This document shows positions 15,079 to 23,331 of a DNA stretch of 38,111 nucleotides, piece after piece. Position 1 is the first letter of the stretch, and every line of letters begins with the position of its first letter. Under the pieces are notes generated by a model. The model saw only the letters and a list, made by a program, of their open reading frames with translations, made no database searches and was not told where the DNA came from. Position numbers and translations under genes: made by a program. Source of the DNA: Altererythrobacter sp. (lineage in GTDB: Bacteria; Pseudomonadota; Alphaproteobacteria; Sphingomonadales; Sphingomonadaceae); NCBI GenBank assembly GCA_029265155.1, contig JAJUJV010000008.1, positions 1-38,111 of the forward strand. The letters run 5' to 3'.

Positions 15079-16020
15079 ATGGGTGTGGTCGCAAAGTTCG
15101 CAACGGCCGGTATCGCCCCCGCGGAACGCTTGCGTTACTGGAATTCGGTCGCCGACGAGGTGTTCTGCGGAACTTTCGTGAATGCCGAGAGCGAGCGGTT
15201 CGAAGGCGAGATGTGGAGCTGGCGGCTGGGCGACTTGGACATGATCCGGACGCGCTCGGTGCAGGCTGCCGTGGGGCGGCGGCCGCTCAACACCCACGAA
15301 GAGCGCGTGATCATGCACATGCAGTGGCGCGGTCAGGGCGAGCACCGTCAGGGCCGGCAGGAGGCGCGACTGGGGCCGGGCGACTTCATCTTCGGGTCGC
15401 CGCACGAGCCCTATGCCTTCAATCTCGCACCGCATGAGATGATGGTAGTCGAGTTTCCACGGCGGGCGCTTGTGGAGCGCGTGCCCGATTTGGACGACTT
15501 GCTTGCCAAGCCGCTCTCCGGCTCGACGTCGGCCGCGCGGGTCTTCAGCGACTTCCTGCTCTCGCTCTGGCGCCAGGCGCGCGATGGAGAAGGCGAGGAT
15601 ACGGCCTGGGGCGAAGGAATGAGCCGCATCTTCTACGACCTCGCCGCGATGGCCGTCCACGAGGCGAAACGCGTATCTTCGAGCCACGCCGCGCCCGAAT
15701 TGCAGCGCCGCGCGTTGGCGTTGATCGACACTCACCTGGCCGATCCGGATTTGCGATCCGCTTCCATGGCCTCCGAACTCGGAACGTCGGTCCGCACCGT
15801 GCAGAACCTGTTCGCGGAGTTGGGCAAGACGCCGACCACGGCCATTCTCGAACGGCGCCTGGAGCGTGCAGCGGACAGGCTGATCGCCGATCCGCAGGCA
15901 ACGATCACCCACGTTGCCTTCGCGCACGGGTTCAACGACAGCGCCTACTTCTCCCGCTGCTTCCGGCAGAAATTCGGCGTGTCGCCACGCGAGTGGCGTC
16001 GCGGCAACAGTCACTGCTGA
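15079..16020 (+). CDS. AraC-family transcriptional regulator
   Basis: 313 residues from ATG 15079 (AGGGGA upstream; the ORF-track start at 14866 lies inside the MFS gene). The N-terminal two-thirds resemble the AraC-binding-like sensor domain (beta-rich, 'RYWNSVADEVFCGTFVNAES', 'LGPGDFIFGSPHEPYAF'). The C-terminal 100 residues are the double helix-turn-helix: 'LADPDLRSASMASELGTSVR' with 'TVQNLFAELGKTPT', then 'ATITHVAFAHGFNDSAYFSR' and 'CFRQKFGVSPREWRR', the classic F-x-R-x-F-x-x-x-x-G-x-S-P signature. It is most likely the substrate-responsive activator of the cluster, placed between the transporter and the receptor gene. Confidence 0.9.
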   Translation: MGVVAKFATAGIAPAERLRYWNSVADEVFCGTFVNAESERFEGEMWSWRLGDLDMIRTRSVQAAVGRRPLNTHEERVIMHMQWRGQGEHRQGRQEARLGPGDFIFGSPHEPYAFNLAPHEMMVVEFPRRALVERVPDLDDLLAKPLSGSTSAARVFSDFLLSLWRQARDGEGEDTAWGEGMSRIFYDLAAMAVHEAKRVSSSHAAPELQRRALALIDTHLADPDLRSASMASELGTSVRTVQNLFAELGKTPTTAILERRLERAADRLIADPQATITHVAFAHGFNDSAYFSRCFRQKFGVSPREWRRGNSHC

Positions 16021-16177
16021 AGACGCACGATAGCGGCCTCTGCACCGGCACGTTACGCGTCAGTCCAAGTCGGCTGCGCGCCCGTCCAAGCGCTGCGGCA
16101 AGCCCCCCATTAATACCCAACGTGGGCCGCTGCGCGCGGCATCGCCAAAATAACAACTGGGACATGGGAGCGAGACG

Positions 16178-18682
16178 ATGAGAGTGACGCAGGTTTCACT
16201 TGCCGCTTTGGCATGTGCTCTGGCCACGCCGGCCGTCGCACAGGATCAAAACCCCAGCACCGCGACGACCGGCGGCATCCAGGAGATTGTCGTAACCGCG
16301 CAGAAGCGCGCCGAGGACGTGCAGGACGTACCGATCGCAATCAGCGCGTTCAACGCCGAGGCGCTGCAGGAACGCGCGGTCGGCAACATCTCGGCCCTTT
16401 CGGGCATTACTCCGAACGTCACCCTCGACGCCTCGACGCCCTTCTCCGGATCGAGCGCCGTGCTCGGCGCGACGATCCGCGGCATCGGATCGAGTGACTT
16501 CGCGTTCAACATCGACCCGGCGGTCGGCGTCTACCTCGATGGGGTCTATCTCGGCCGCTCGATCGGGGCGAACCAGGACCTGCTCGACGTCGAGCGCATC
16601 GAGGTGCTGAAGGGCCCGCAAGGCACGCTGTTTGGACGCAATACGATCGGCGGCGCAATCTCGATCGTCACCCGCACCCCCGGCGACGAGTTCCGCGTCA
16701 CCGGCGACGTGACCGTCGGCAGCTACGACCGCATGCAGGTCCGCGGCATGATCGAGCTGCCGATCGCGGAGGGTCTCTCGAGCTCGCTCGCGTTCGGCAT
16801 GCTCGACCGCAAAGGTTATCAGAAGCGAGTGGCCTACCCCGGCGATGCCGGCGACTACGATTCGTGGGAGCTGTTCCCGGCTGCCGGCTATGAGAACGCC
16901 GCTCGCCAGGGCGGCGACGATTCGTGGAACCTGCGCGGCAAGCTGCGCTGGGATGACGGCGGCGCGTTCCGCGCCACCGTGACCGGGGACTTCAGTAAAA
17001 TAGATCAGGATTCGACCGCCAACACCGTGGTCGACATCCTCGACGACAATCCCGGCGCGTTCTTCGCCTTCCTCTACAACACCTGCATCAGCTCGACCCC
17101 CGCGGAGATCGCCGCCAGCCCGGTGGGCGACCTCACCAACGTCTGCGGCCCGCGCAGCAGCACCGCCGGCTACAACACGATTCCGGGCCTCGCGAGCCGC
17201 AACGTCGACGCCGATCCGCTCAACGATGTCGCCCCGCTCGACGACCGCTGGGTCAACCAGGACATCGACACGAGCTGGGCGACGGGCAACAACTTCTCGA
17301 AGCTCGACCAAGGCGGCGTCGCCCTCGACCTCGAGCTCGATATCAGCCCCGACGTGATGGTCAGATCGATCTCCTCGTACCGCAAGATCGACTTCGCCGC
17401 GGGCGTGGATCTCGACAACTCGCCGATGCCGATCCTGCAGACCAGCTTCACGGTCGACCAGGAGCAGTGGAGCCAGGAACTCCAGCTGACCGGCTCGGCG
17501 CTCGACGACGCTCTCAATTTCGTCGTCGGTGGCTATGTCTTCAACGAGAAGGGCGACTTGCGCGATTTCGTCACTTTCGCCGGAGGCCTGCTGCAGGTGG
17601 ACGGTCCCGGAACGATCGACACCACGGCCTACGCCGCATTCGGCCAGGTCGACTGGCGCGTGCACGACTTCGTCGGCTTCACGCTCGGCGGCCGCTACAC
17701 CAAGGAAGACAAGAGCTACGTAGGGGCCCAGTCGGACGTCAACGGCTTCAACTACAAGCTCGCCGGCTGCATGGATCTCGATCCTGCCACGGGCAATCCC
17801 AGCGCGGCCTGCGCCGAGGCGATCGGCTTCCCGATCCCGAGCGAGCCGTTCCGCTACTATCCGCTCGAGCCGAACGAGCAGGAGTTCGACAACTTCTCGT
17901 TCAAGGCGGGTGTGCAGCTCTATCCGACCGACGACGTGATGATCTACGGCTCGTTCAGCCAGGGCTACAAGACCGGCGGCTGGACCACCCGCCTGTCGAA
18001 CCCGCTGCCGGTCGCCCCGACCTTCGGCGAAGAAGAGGCCGAGACCTGGGAAGTGGGCGTGAAGTCGACGCTGATCGACCGCCGCCTGCAACTCAACGCC
18101 GCCGCCTTCTCGACGAAGTATGAAGGCATCCAGCTCAACTTCCAGGAAGGCGTCTCGCCGACCGTGAAGAATGCCGGCGACGCCCGCATCAAGGGCTTCG
18201 AGATCGAAGCCCAGGCCGCCCCCAGCGACTTCTTCACGGTGACCGCCTCGGTAGGCTATCTCGACGCCTACTATACCCGCGTCGATGCTCCGGCGCAGGT
18301 CGCTCCGAGCGATATCCAGCTCGGCGTGTTCGCCGGCGCGGATTTGCCCAAGGCGCCCGACTGGAAGATCAACATCGCGCCGCGGCTCGAAGTGCCGCTC
18401 GCCAGCGGATCGCTGATCGTGCTGGCCGACTGGACCCACACCACCGGGATGCGCAACGACACCGAGGGCACCCGGCTGCTGATGCGGCCGGCCACCGACA
18501 TCATCAACGCCAGCGTCACCTACGAGCCCGACGGCGGCAACTGGAACCTGACGATCGGCGGCACCAACCTGACCGACGACCGTCACATCATCACCGGCCA
18601 AGCCCAGGTGGGTGGCGGCGTCATCTACGGCACTTACAGCCGGCCCACCGAGTGGTATGCTCGGCTCGGTTTTGAATTCTAA
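16178..18682 (+). CDS. TonB-dependent outer-membrane receptor
   Basis: 834 residues. Signal peptide MRVTQVSLAALACALATPAVAQ, then TonB box 'GGIQEIVVTAQKRAEDVQDV'. The plug domain runs to about residue 160 ('LSGITPNVTLDAST', 'IRGIGSSDFAFNIDPAVGVY', 'LDVERIEVLKGPQGTLFGRN'), followed by a 22-strand-type barrel ending in the aromatic C-terminal 'YARLGFEF', as expected for BAM recognition. The IEVVVTAxKR plus VGVYxDGVY pattern is that of the large sphingomonad receptor class associated with catabolic loci rather than siderophore receptors with Fur boxes; the ligand is unknown. GGGAGCGAGACG precedes ATG 16178. The gene is 157 bases downstream of the AraC gene, so it may have its own promoter. Confidence 0.93.
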   Translation: MRVTQVSLAALACALATPAVAQDQNPSTATTGGIQEIVVTAQKRAEDVQDVPIAISAFNAEALQERAVGNISALSGITPNVTLDASTPFSGSSAVLGATIRGIGSSDFAFNIDPAVGVYLDGVYLGRSIGANQDLLDVERIEVLKGPQGTLFGRNTIGGAISIVTRTPGDEFRVTGDVTVGSYDRMQVRGMIELPIAEGLSSSLAFGMLDRKGYQKRVAYPGDAGDYDSWELFPAAGYENAARQGGDDSWNLRGKLRWDDGGAFRATVTGDFSKIDQDSTANTVVDILDDNPGAFFAFLYNTCISSTPAEIAASPVGDLTNVCGPRSSTAGYNTIPGLASRNVDADPLNDVAPLDDRWVNQDIDTSWATGNNFSKLDQGGVALDLELDISPDVMVRSISSYRKIDFAAGVDLDNSPMPILQTSFTVDQEQWSQELQLTGSALDDALNFVVGGYVFNEKGDLRDFVTFAGGLLQVDGPGTIDTTAYAAFGQVDWRVHDFVGFTLGGRYTKEDKSYVGAQSDVNGFNYKLAGCMDLDPATGNPSAACAEAIGFPIPSEPFRYYPLEPNEQEFDNFSFKAGVQLYPTDDVMIYGSFSQGYKTGGWTTRLSNPLPVAPTFGEEEAETWEVGVKSTLIDRRLQLNAAAFSTKYEGIQLNFQEGVSPTVKNAGDARIKGFEIEAQAAPSDFFTVTASVGYLDAYYTRVDAPAQVAPSDIQLGVFAGADLPKAPDWKINIAPRLEVPLASGSLIVLADWTHTTGMRNDTEGTRLLMRPATDIINASVTYEPDGGNWNLTIGGTNLTDDRHIITGQAQVGGGVIYGTYSRPTEWYARLGFEF

Positions 18683-18739
18683 CGAAAACCGGCGAGGAAG
18701 GAGGCCCGGCAGGCCCCTTCCCCGCCAAAAGGAGAGGAC

Positions 18740-19285
18740 ATGCCTGAAGCCCCAACCACCGAACCATGGGCCGGTACGGCGCCGGTTCCGCACGCCTTCC
18801 GTCCCGGGGCCAAGCCCGAAGTCTACATGTCGAAGATCGCCGAGGGCGACGAACGGCTGTGGGTGCCGATCGGACGCCCGCATGTGGAGGACGTGTTCTC
18901 CAAGCCGGTGTGGATCAGCCCAACGCTCAACATGTGGGCGGACGTGCTGATGGCCAAGAAGCCCTGCATCGTGAACCGGCACTATCATCCCAAGCCGATC
19001 TGGGCTTACACGATCAGCGGCAAGTGGGCCTATCTCGAGCACGAGTGGACCGCGACCGCCGGCGACTTCATCTTCGAGACGCCGGGCGAGAGCCACACCC
19101 TCGTTTCGTACGAACACCCCGATCCGATGCGCGTGTTTTTCGTCGTTTCCGGTCCGCTGATGTGGCTCGACGAGCAAGGCAATTCGGTCGGGCACTACGA
19201 CGTCTTCGACTACATGCGCGATGCCCGCGCCCATTACGACGAGGTCGGCATCGGTGCCGACTATGTCGACAGTCTGATCCGCTGA
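18740..19285 (+). CDS. Cupin dioxygenase, 2,4'-dihydroxyacetophenone dioxygenase-like (copy 1)
   Basis: 181 residues with a single cupin barrel. The three His metal ligands of the 2,4'-dihydroxyacetophenone dioxygenase (DAD) family are all visible: H81-x-H83 in 'CIVNRHYHPKPIWAYTISGK' and H119 in 'FETPGESHTLVSYEHPD'. The spacing of 36 residues from second to third His equals that known for DAD (His 78 to His 114). 'GKWAYLEHEWTATAGDFIFE' is the characteristic strand pair. DAD uses Fe and O2 to split the C-C bond between the carbonyl and hydroxymethyl carbons of 4-hydroxyphenacyl alcohol to 4-hydroxybenzoate and formate. Whether this copy does so is inference. It is followed 11 bases later by a paralogue. 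The ribosome site AAGGAGAGG is strong. Confidence 0.83.
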   Translation: MPEAPTTEPWAGTAPVPHAFRPGAKPEVYMSKIAEGDERLWVPIGRPHVEDVFSKPVWISPTLNMWADVLMAKKPCIVNRHYHPKPIWAYTISGKWAYLEHEWTATAGDFIFETPGESHTLVSYEHPDPMRVFFVVSGPLMWLDEQGNSVGHYDVFDYMRDARAHYDEVGIGADYVDSLIR

Positions 19286-19296
19286 GAGGAAATACC

Positions 19297-19836
19297 ATGG
19301 CCACGCAGATGAAAGCCCCGCCGTCGAACAAGAAGGAAATCGTCGACGTTCCATTCAACTACCGCCACCTGGTCGAGAAGCGCTCGCCCGGGGGTCGCTA
19401 TGTCGATGCGCAGACGGACGTCGACAGCCCATGGGTGCCGTTCGGCCCGACGGCAGCGATCAAGCACCTGGCGTTCGACGTGCGCCGCAACCTGTTCTCG
19501 AACATCCTGTGGGTGAAGGGGCCTGGCGTCATCGGCACCCACTTCCACCGCGGCACGATCACCATGATCGTGCTCGAAGGCAGCGTCCGCTATCTCGAGT
19601 ACGACTGGGTCGCGACGCCCGGCGGCCTGATCCTGGAGGTTCCGGGCGAGAGCCACACGCTGGTGACCGAGCATCCCGACGGCGTGAAGCTGTTCGGCTG
19701 GATGGAAGGGCCGATCGAGTTCTACGACGAGAACGCCGTCCTGGTGGAAACCGCCGACGTGTGGTGGATGATGAACCACTACGAAAGCTACTGCCAGGAG
19801 CAGGGCATCCCGATCAACGAGAAGCTCTATCTGTAA
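19297..19836 (+). CDS. Cupin dioxygenase, 2,4'-dihydroxyacetophenone dioxygenase-like (copy 2)
   Basis: 179 residues, paralogous to the preceding gene. H82-x-H84 in 'GPGVIGTHFHRGTITMIVLE' and H120 in 'LEVPGESHTLVTEHPDG' reproduce the complete three-His iron site with the same 36-residue spacing. 'GSVRYLEYDWVATPGGLILE' corresponds to 'GKWAYLEHEWTATAGDFIFE' of copy 1. The N-terminal 50 residues and the C-terminal tail differ between the copies, so they are diverged duplicates, not a recent copy. Both keep the metal ligands, so either both are catalytic on different substrates or they form a hetero-oligomer. AGAGGAAATACC precedes the ATG. Confidence 0.83.
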   Translation: MATQMKAPPSNKKEIVDVPFNYRHLVEKRSPGGRYVDAQTDVDSPWVPFGPTAAIKHLAFDVRRNLFSNILWVKGPGVIGTHFHRGTITMIVLEGSVRYLEYDWVATPGGLILEVPGESHTLVTEHPDGVKLFGWMEGPIEFYDENAVLVETADVWWMMNHYESYCQEQGIPINEKLYL

Positions 19837-19867
19837 GTGGCGAGATGCTGCGGCTTTAACCCCATTC

Positions 19868-19955
19868 TTCGTCATTCCCGCACAGGCGGGAACCCAGTCT
19901 ACCCTGGCGCGACCATCAGACGCTACTGGGTCCCTGCTTGCGCGGGGATGACGAA
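19868..19955. repeat. Dispersed inverted repeat (MITE-like / REP-like), complete copy
   Basis: 88 bases with terminal inverted repeats TTCGTCAT / ATGACGAA. The two subterminal arms are CCCGCACAGGCGGGAACCCA and TGGGTCCCTGCTTGCGCGGG. Each arm itself contains a small hairpin (CCCGCxxxxGCGGG). It fills the gap between the second cupin and the SDR gene. Such elements are common between genes of sphingomonads and are read in shadow ORFs as 'VPACAGMT'. It may act as a transcript-stabilising or terminating structure within the operon. Confidence 0.8.
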
Positions 19956-19980
19956 GTTGGGGGCATAATAAGGGAAGAAG

Positions 19981-20829
19981 ATGCAAGGCCCCAAGACCCT
20001 CGACCAGTTCGACATCCGCGGCCGTTCGGCGCTGGTCACCGGCGCGGCGAGCGGGATCGGCCTCGCTTACGCCGAGTGCATGGCCGAGGCCGGGGCGCGG
20101 GTGACGCTGACCGACATCGATGCCGAAGGCGCGGCGCGCGAGGCGCAGCGGCTGTCCGACGAAGGCTACGAAGTGCGCTGGACCACCTGCGACGTCAGCG
20201 ACCTGACGCAGGTCGCGCGTGCCTTCGACGATCACGTGCGGGCCTATGGCGGCTGCGACATCGCGTTCGCCAATGCCGGGCTCGATGTCGGCAATGGTTT
20301 CTGGACGCCCGAAGGCACGCGCAATCCGGAGGGGCAGATCGACGTCTACGATCCGCAGCGCTGGTACAAGTCGATCGGCGTCAATCTCAACGGCGTGTTC
20401 CACACGGTGCGCGAAGCGGCGCGGGTGATGAAGGCCAACAAAGAACGTCGGGGTGGCTCGATCGTCATCACCAGCTCGAACGCTGCCGAAGTGAACGAGG
20501 CGATCGTCGGGGTGCCTTACATGGCGGCCAAGGCCGGCGTGAAGCACTTCATGCGCCACGCGGCGTATGAGCTCGCCGCCTTCGGCATCCGGGTCAACGC
20601 GATCGCGCCGGGTCCTTTCGTCACGAACATCGGCGACGGCTGGGTCAAGAAGAACCCCGCCGCCAAGGCCACCTGGGACGAGCTGGTTCCGGTCGGGCGC
20701 ATGGCGGAGACTTACCAGATCAAGCCGCTTGCCCTACTCCTTGCCAGTGATGCCGGCAGCTACATGACCGGCGCGCACGTGATGATCGACGGCGGGATGC
20801 AGCTCGGCCCCGTCAAGCCACTGGACTGA
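19981..20829 (+). CDS. SDR family oxidoreductase
   Basis: 282 residues. Classical short-chain dehydrogenase: the cofactor motif is 'SALVTGAASGIGLAYAECMA' (TGxxxGIG), an acidic residue after strand 2 ('VTLTDIDAEGA') points to NAD, and 'IAFANAGLDVG' is the NAG motif. Catalytic Ser is in 'IVITSSNAAEV' and the Tyr/Lys pair in 'GVPYMAAKAGVKHF'. 'NAIAPGPFVTNI' is the PG motif. The C-terminal 'MTGAHVMIDGGMQLGP' completes the fold. Likely oxidises a secondary alcohol or reduces a ketone of the cluster substrate. AGGGAAGAAG precedes ATG 19981, and the next gene begins 3 bases after the stop. Relative to plain SDRs there is an insertion around 'FWTPEGTRNPEGQIDVYDPQ', suggestive of a specialised substrate pocket. 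Confidence 0.88.
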   Translation: MQGPKTLDQFDIRGRSALVTGAASGIGLAYAECMAEAGARVTLTDIDAEGAAREAQRLSDEGYEVRWTTCDVSDLTQVARAFDDHVRAYGGCDIAFANAGLDVGNGFWTPEGTRNPEGQIDVYDPQRWYKSIGVNLNGVFHTVREAARVMKANKERRGGSIVITSSNAAEVNEAIVGVPYMAAKAGVKHFMRHAAYELAAFGIRVNAIAPGPFVTNIGDGWVKKNPAAKATWDELVPVGRMAETYQIKPLALLLASDAGSYMTGAHVMIDGGMQLGPVKPLD

Positions 20830-20832
20830 ACG

Positions 20833-21951
20833 ATGACAACTCAAGCTCAAGCCGCCATCTGCTACGGTAACGACCGCCCCTTCACCATCGAGCCGGTCGA
20901 ATTGGCCGACCTCAAGCCCGACGAGTTGCTGGTGCGGGTGGTCGCTTGCGGCATATGCCATACCGACCTTGCCGTCCGCGACGCGCAGTTGCCGGTGCCG
21001 CTGCCGGTAGTGCTCGGCCACGAAGGCGCCGGCATCGTCGAAGCGGTCGGAAATGCCGTGACGGTAGCCAAACCCGGCGACCGGGTGGTGATGAGCTTCA
21101 ACTCGTGCGGCGACTGCCCGAGTTGCGCCGTCGATGCACCGACTTACTGCTACAACTTCTATCCGCACAACTGGTCGGGCCGGCGCGCGGATGGCACGCC
21201 CAGCATGATGCGCGGCGGCGAGCCGATGAACGCCAACTTCTTCGGCCAGTCGTCATTCGCCACTCATGCCATCGCGCATGAACTCAACGTCGTGCGGGTG
21301 CCCGACAGCGCGGCGCAGGTCCCGCTCGAGAGGCTGGCGCCGATCGGTTGCGGCCTGATGACCGGCGCCGGCGCGGTGCTGCGCAGCATGAAGGTGCGCG
21401 CAGGACTGCCGATCGCAGTGTTCGGCACCGGAACGGTCGGCATGGCCGCGATCATGGCCGCGAAGATTGCCGGTGCGGACCCGATCATCGCCGTCGACGT
21501 CAACGACGAGCGCCTCGCTTTGGCGCGAGACCTGGGCGCGACGCACGCCTTCAACGGCCGCGACGATGCGCCTGCCAAAATTCGCGAGCTATGCCCGGGA
21601 GGCCTCGGCTACGTGTTCGACACCACCGGTATCAACACGGTGATCGAGCAAGCGTGGGATCTCCTGGCGCCGAAGGGCATCTGCGGCATCGTCGGTGCAT
21701 CCGATCCGGCCGACAACCTGACGTTCAACGAAGCGGCGTTCATGGCCGGGGGCCGTACCGTGATGGGCATCCTCGGCGGCGACAGCGATGTGGGCCCATT
21801 CCTCTGTGAGCTGATCGAGCACCACCTGGCCGGCCGCTTCCCCTACGAAGCGCTTATCGAAACCTTCTCGTTCGAACAGATCAACGAGGCTATCGCGGCC
21901 AGCGAGAGCGGCCGCGTGGTCAAGCCGGTGCTGGTGATCGGCACGGAGTGA
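20833..21951 (+). CDS. Zinc-dependent alcohol dehydrogenase (aryl/benzyl alcohol dehydrogenase-like)
   Basis: 372 residues of the medium-chain family. Catalytic zinc ligands are Cys in 'ACGICHTDLAVRD', His in 'LGHEGAGIVEAVG' and Cys in 'PIGCGLMTGAGAVL'. The structural zinc set is 'SCGDCPSCAVDAPTYC'. 'VFGTGTVGMAAIMAAKIAGA' followed by 'IIAVDVNDERL' is the NAD-binding Rossmann motif with Asp (NAD preference). 'CGLMTGAGAV' is typical of benzyl-alcohol dehydrogenases such as XylB. It would oxidise a primary or aryl alcohol to an aldehyde. The gene begins 3 bases after the SDR stop and precedes a second alcohol dehydrogenase by 4 bases. Confidence 0.88.
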   Translation: MTTQAQAAICYGNDRPFTIEPVELADLKPDELLVRVVACGICHTDLAVRDAQLPVPLPVVLGHEGAGIVEAVGNAVTVAKPGDRVVMSFNSCGDCPSCAVDAPTYCYNFYPHNWSGRRADGTPSMMRGGEPMNANFFGQSSFATHAIAHELNVVRVPDSAAQVPLERLAPIGCGLMTGAGAVLRSMKVRAGLPIAVFGTGTVGMAAIMAAKIAGADPIIAVDVNDERLALARDLGATHAFNGRDDAPAKIRELCPGGLGYVFDTTGINTVIEQAWDLLAPKGICGIVGASDPADNLTFNEAAFMAGGRTVMGILGGDSDVGPFLCELIEHHLAGRFPYEALIETFSFEQINEAIAASESGRVVKPVLVIGTE

Positions 21952-21955
21952 TGCC

Positions 21956-22957
21956 GTGAAAGCCGTCACCTTCCAGGCCCTGCACACGCCGCTCGCATAC
22001 GAGAGCCTGCCTGATCCAACGCCGGCTGCGGATCAGGTCGTGATCAAGGTCGGTCGCTGCGGCATCTGCGGCAGCGACCTGCACATGACCGAGGATGCGA
22101 CTTACGGTTGCCAGCACGGCGACGTGCTCGGGCACGAGTTCGCAGGCGAAGTGGTCGCGCTCGGCCGCGAGGCTGAAGGCCTGAAATCCGGCGATCTCGT
22201 CTCAGTCATCCCGCTGATGAGCTGCGGTCACTGCGAGCACTGCCGGAAGGGCGAGGTACAGTGGTGCTCCGACTTCGGCCTGCAGGGCGGCGGCTATGCC
22301 GAGTACGCGCTGACGCGGCCCAACCAGTGCATCCGCCTGCCGCAAGATGTCAGCCTGGCCGATGGCGCGATCATCGAGCCGCTGGCGGTTGCGCTCCACG
22401 GGGTGAACCTCTCCGGCATGCAACCCGGCGACAAAGTGCTCGTCCTCGGTGCGGGTCCGATCGGGCTCGCCGTCGCCTTCTGGGCTCGCCGCTTCGGGGC
22501 TTCCAAAGTCGCGGTGCAGGACGTTGCCGAGTTCCAGCGCCAACGGGCGCTCGGCATGGGCGCCGACGTCTTCGTGGTCGACCCGCAGGACCCGATCGGC
22601 AGCGCCGAAGCGGGGCTCGGCGGCAAAGCGGACGTGGTGTTCGAGTGCGTCGGCATTCCGGGCCTGATCGACCAGGCCGTGCAGCAGGTCCGCAATCGCG
22701 GCACAATCTTGCTGCTCGGCCTCTGCACCCGGCCCGATCCGATCAACAGCTTCGCGATGCTGCAGAAGGAAGCGCGGCTGGTGACCAGCGCGTTCTTCAC
22801 GCGCCAGGAGTACGAAGCGGCGCTCGACGCGCTGGCGCAGGGGGCAATGGAGCCGCGGCTGCTTGTCACCGACACCATCTCACTGGCCGATACACCCGAG
22901 GTGTTCGAAAGCCTCAAGCGCCGGACCAGCCAGTGCAAGGTGCTGATCGCGCCTTAG
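21956..22957 (+). CDS. Zinc-binding medium-chain dehydrogenase (threonine/sorbitol dehydrogenase-like)
   Basis: 333 residues starting at GTG 21956. GGAG lies 7 bases upstream, inside the end of the previous gene, while the nearby ATG 21951 hits a stop at once. Catalytic zinc: 'GRCGICGSDLHMTED' and 'VLGHEFAGEVVALG', with Glu in 'IIEPLAVALHGVN'. The structural zinc set is 'SCGHCEHCRKGEVQWC'. Rossmann motif 'VLVLGAGPIGLAVAFWAR'. The CGSD + EPLAV pattern places it with polyol / L-threonine / 2,3-butanediol-type dehydrogenases rather than with the benzyl-alcohol type next door, so the two dehydrogenases probably act on different hydroxyls. The stop overlaps the convergent ModE-like gene by 4 bases, ending the cluster. 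Confidence 0.87.
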   Translation: MKAVTFQALHTPLAYESLPDPTPAADQVVIKVGRCGICGSDLHMTEDATYGCQHGDVLGHEFAGEVVALGREAEGLKSGDLVSVIPLMSCGHCEHCRKGEVQWCSDFGLQGGGYAEYALTRPNQCIRLPQDVSLADGAIIEPLAVALHGVNLSGMQPGDKVLVLGAGPIGLAVAFWARRFGASKVAVQDVAEFQRQRALGMGADVFVVDPQDPIGSAEAGLGGKADVVFECVGIPGLIDQAVQQVRNRGTILLLGLCTRPDPINSFAMLQKEARLVTSAFFTRQEYEAALDALAQGAMEPRLLVTDTISLADTPEVFESLKRRTSQCKVLIAP

Positions 22958-23316
22958 CTCGGCAGCGGCTCACTGCGGATCGCCCCCTCGAGCGCAGCAT
23001 AAGCCGCTCCGGCCGCGCTTTGCTCGATCTGACTGGATAAGGCGCGATAGGCGGCCAACGCCGCTTCGCCCTCCGGCGTCAGCCGAGCGCCGGCGCCCTG
23101 CCCACCCCCTGCTCTAGCCTTGACCAGCGGCGCCTCGAAGCAGCGGTTCATCGTGTCCACTAACAGCCACGCGCGGCGATAGCTCATGCCGAGCGCCCGT
23201 CCGGCGGCGGAAATCGAGCCTTCGCGCGCGATGGCGTCGAGCAGGTCGGCCTTGCCCGGCCCCATGGCGATCTCGTCGCCGCAGTAAAGTTGGATCTTGA
23301 GCTTGAGGCGGGCCAT
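22954..23316 (-). CDS. ModE-like winged helix-turn-helix regulator (no molybdate-binding domain)
   Basis: 120 residues. The N-terminal DNA-binding domain of ModE is clear: 'MGPGKADLLDAIAREGSISA' with 'AGRALGMSYRRAWLLVDTMN' (A-A-x-x-L-x-M-S-Y-R-x-A-W), then 'PLVKARAGGGQGAGARLTPE' and 'GEAALAAYRAL'. The two C-terminal MOP domains of full-length ModE (about 260 residues) are absent, so molybdate sensing must be different or missing; such short forms are frequent in Alphaproteobacteria. The window has other molybdenum genes (mocA, xdhC, a 2Fe-2S subunit), but none adjacent. Convergent with the alcohol dehydrogenase; 15 bases upstream of the phyR stop. Confidence 0.85.
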   Translation of the reverse strand: MARLKLKIQLYCGDEIAMGPGKADLLDAIAREGSISAAGRALGMSYRRAWLLVDTMNRCFEAPLVKARAGGGQGAGARLTPEGEAALAAYRALSSQIEQSAAGAAYAALEGAIRSEPLPS

Positions 23317-23331
23317 CGCCCACCTCGTAGC

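Noticed and set aside
16196-19354. 1052-residue minus-strand ORF
   Set aside because: Antisense shadow of the TonB-dependent receptor and cupin genes caused by high GC; no family motif or ribosome site.
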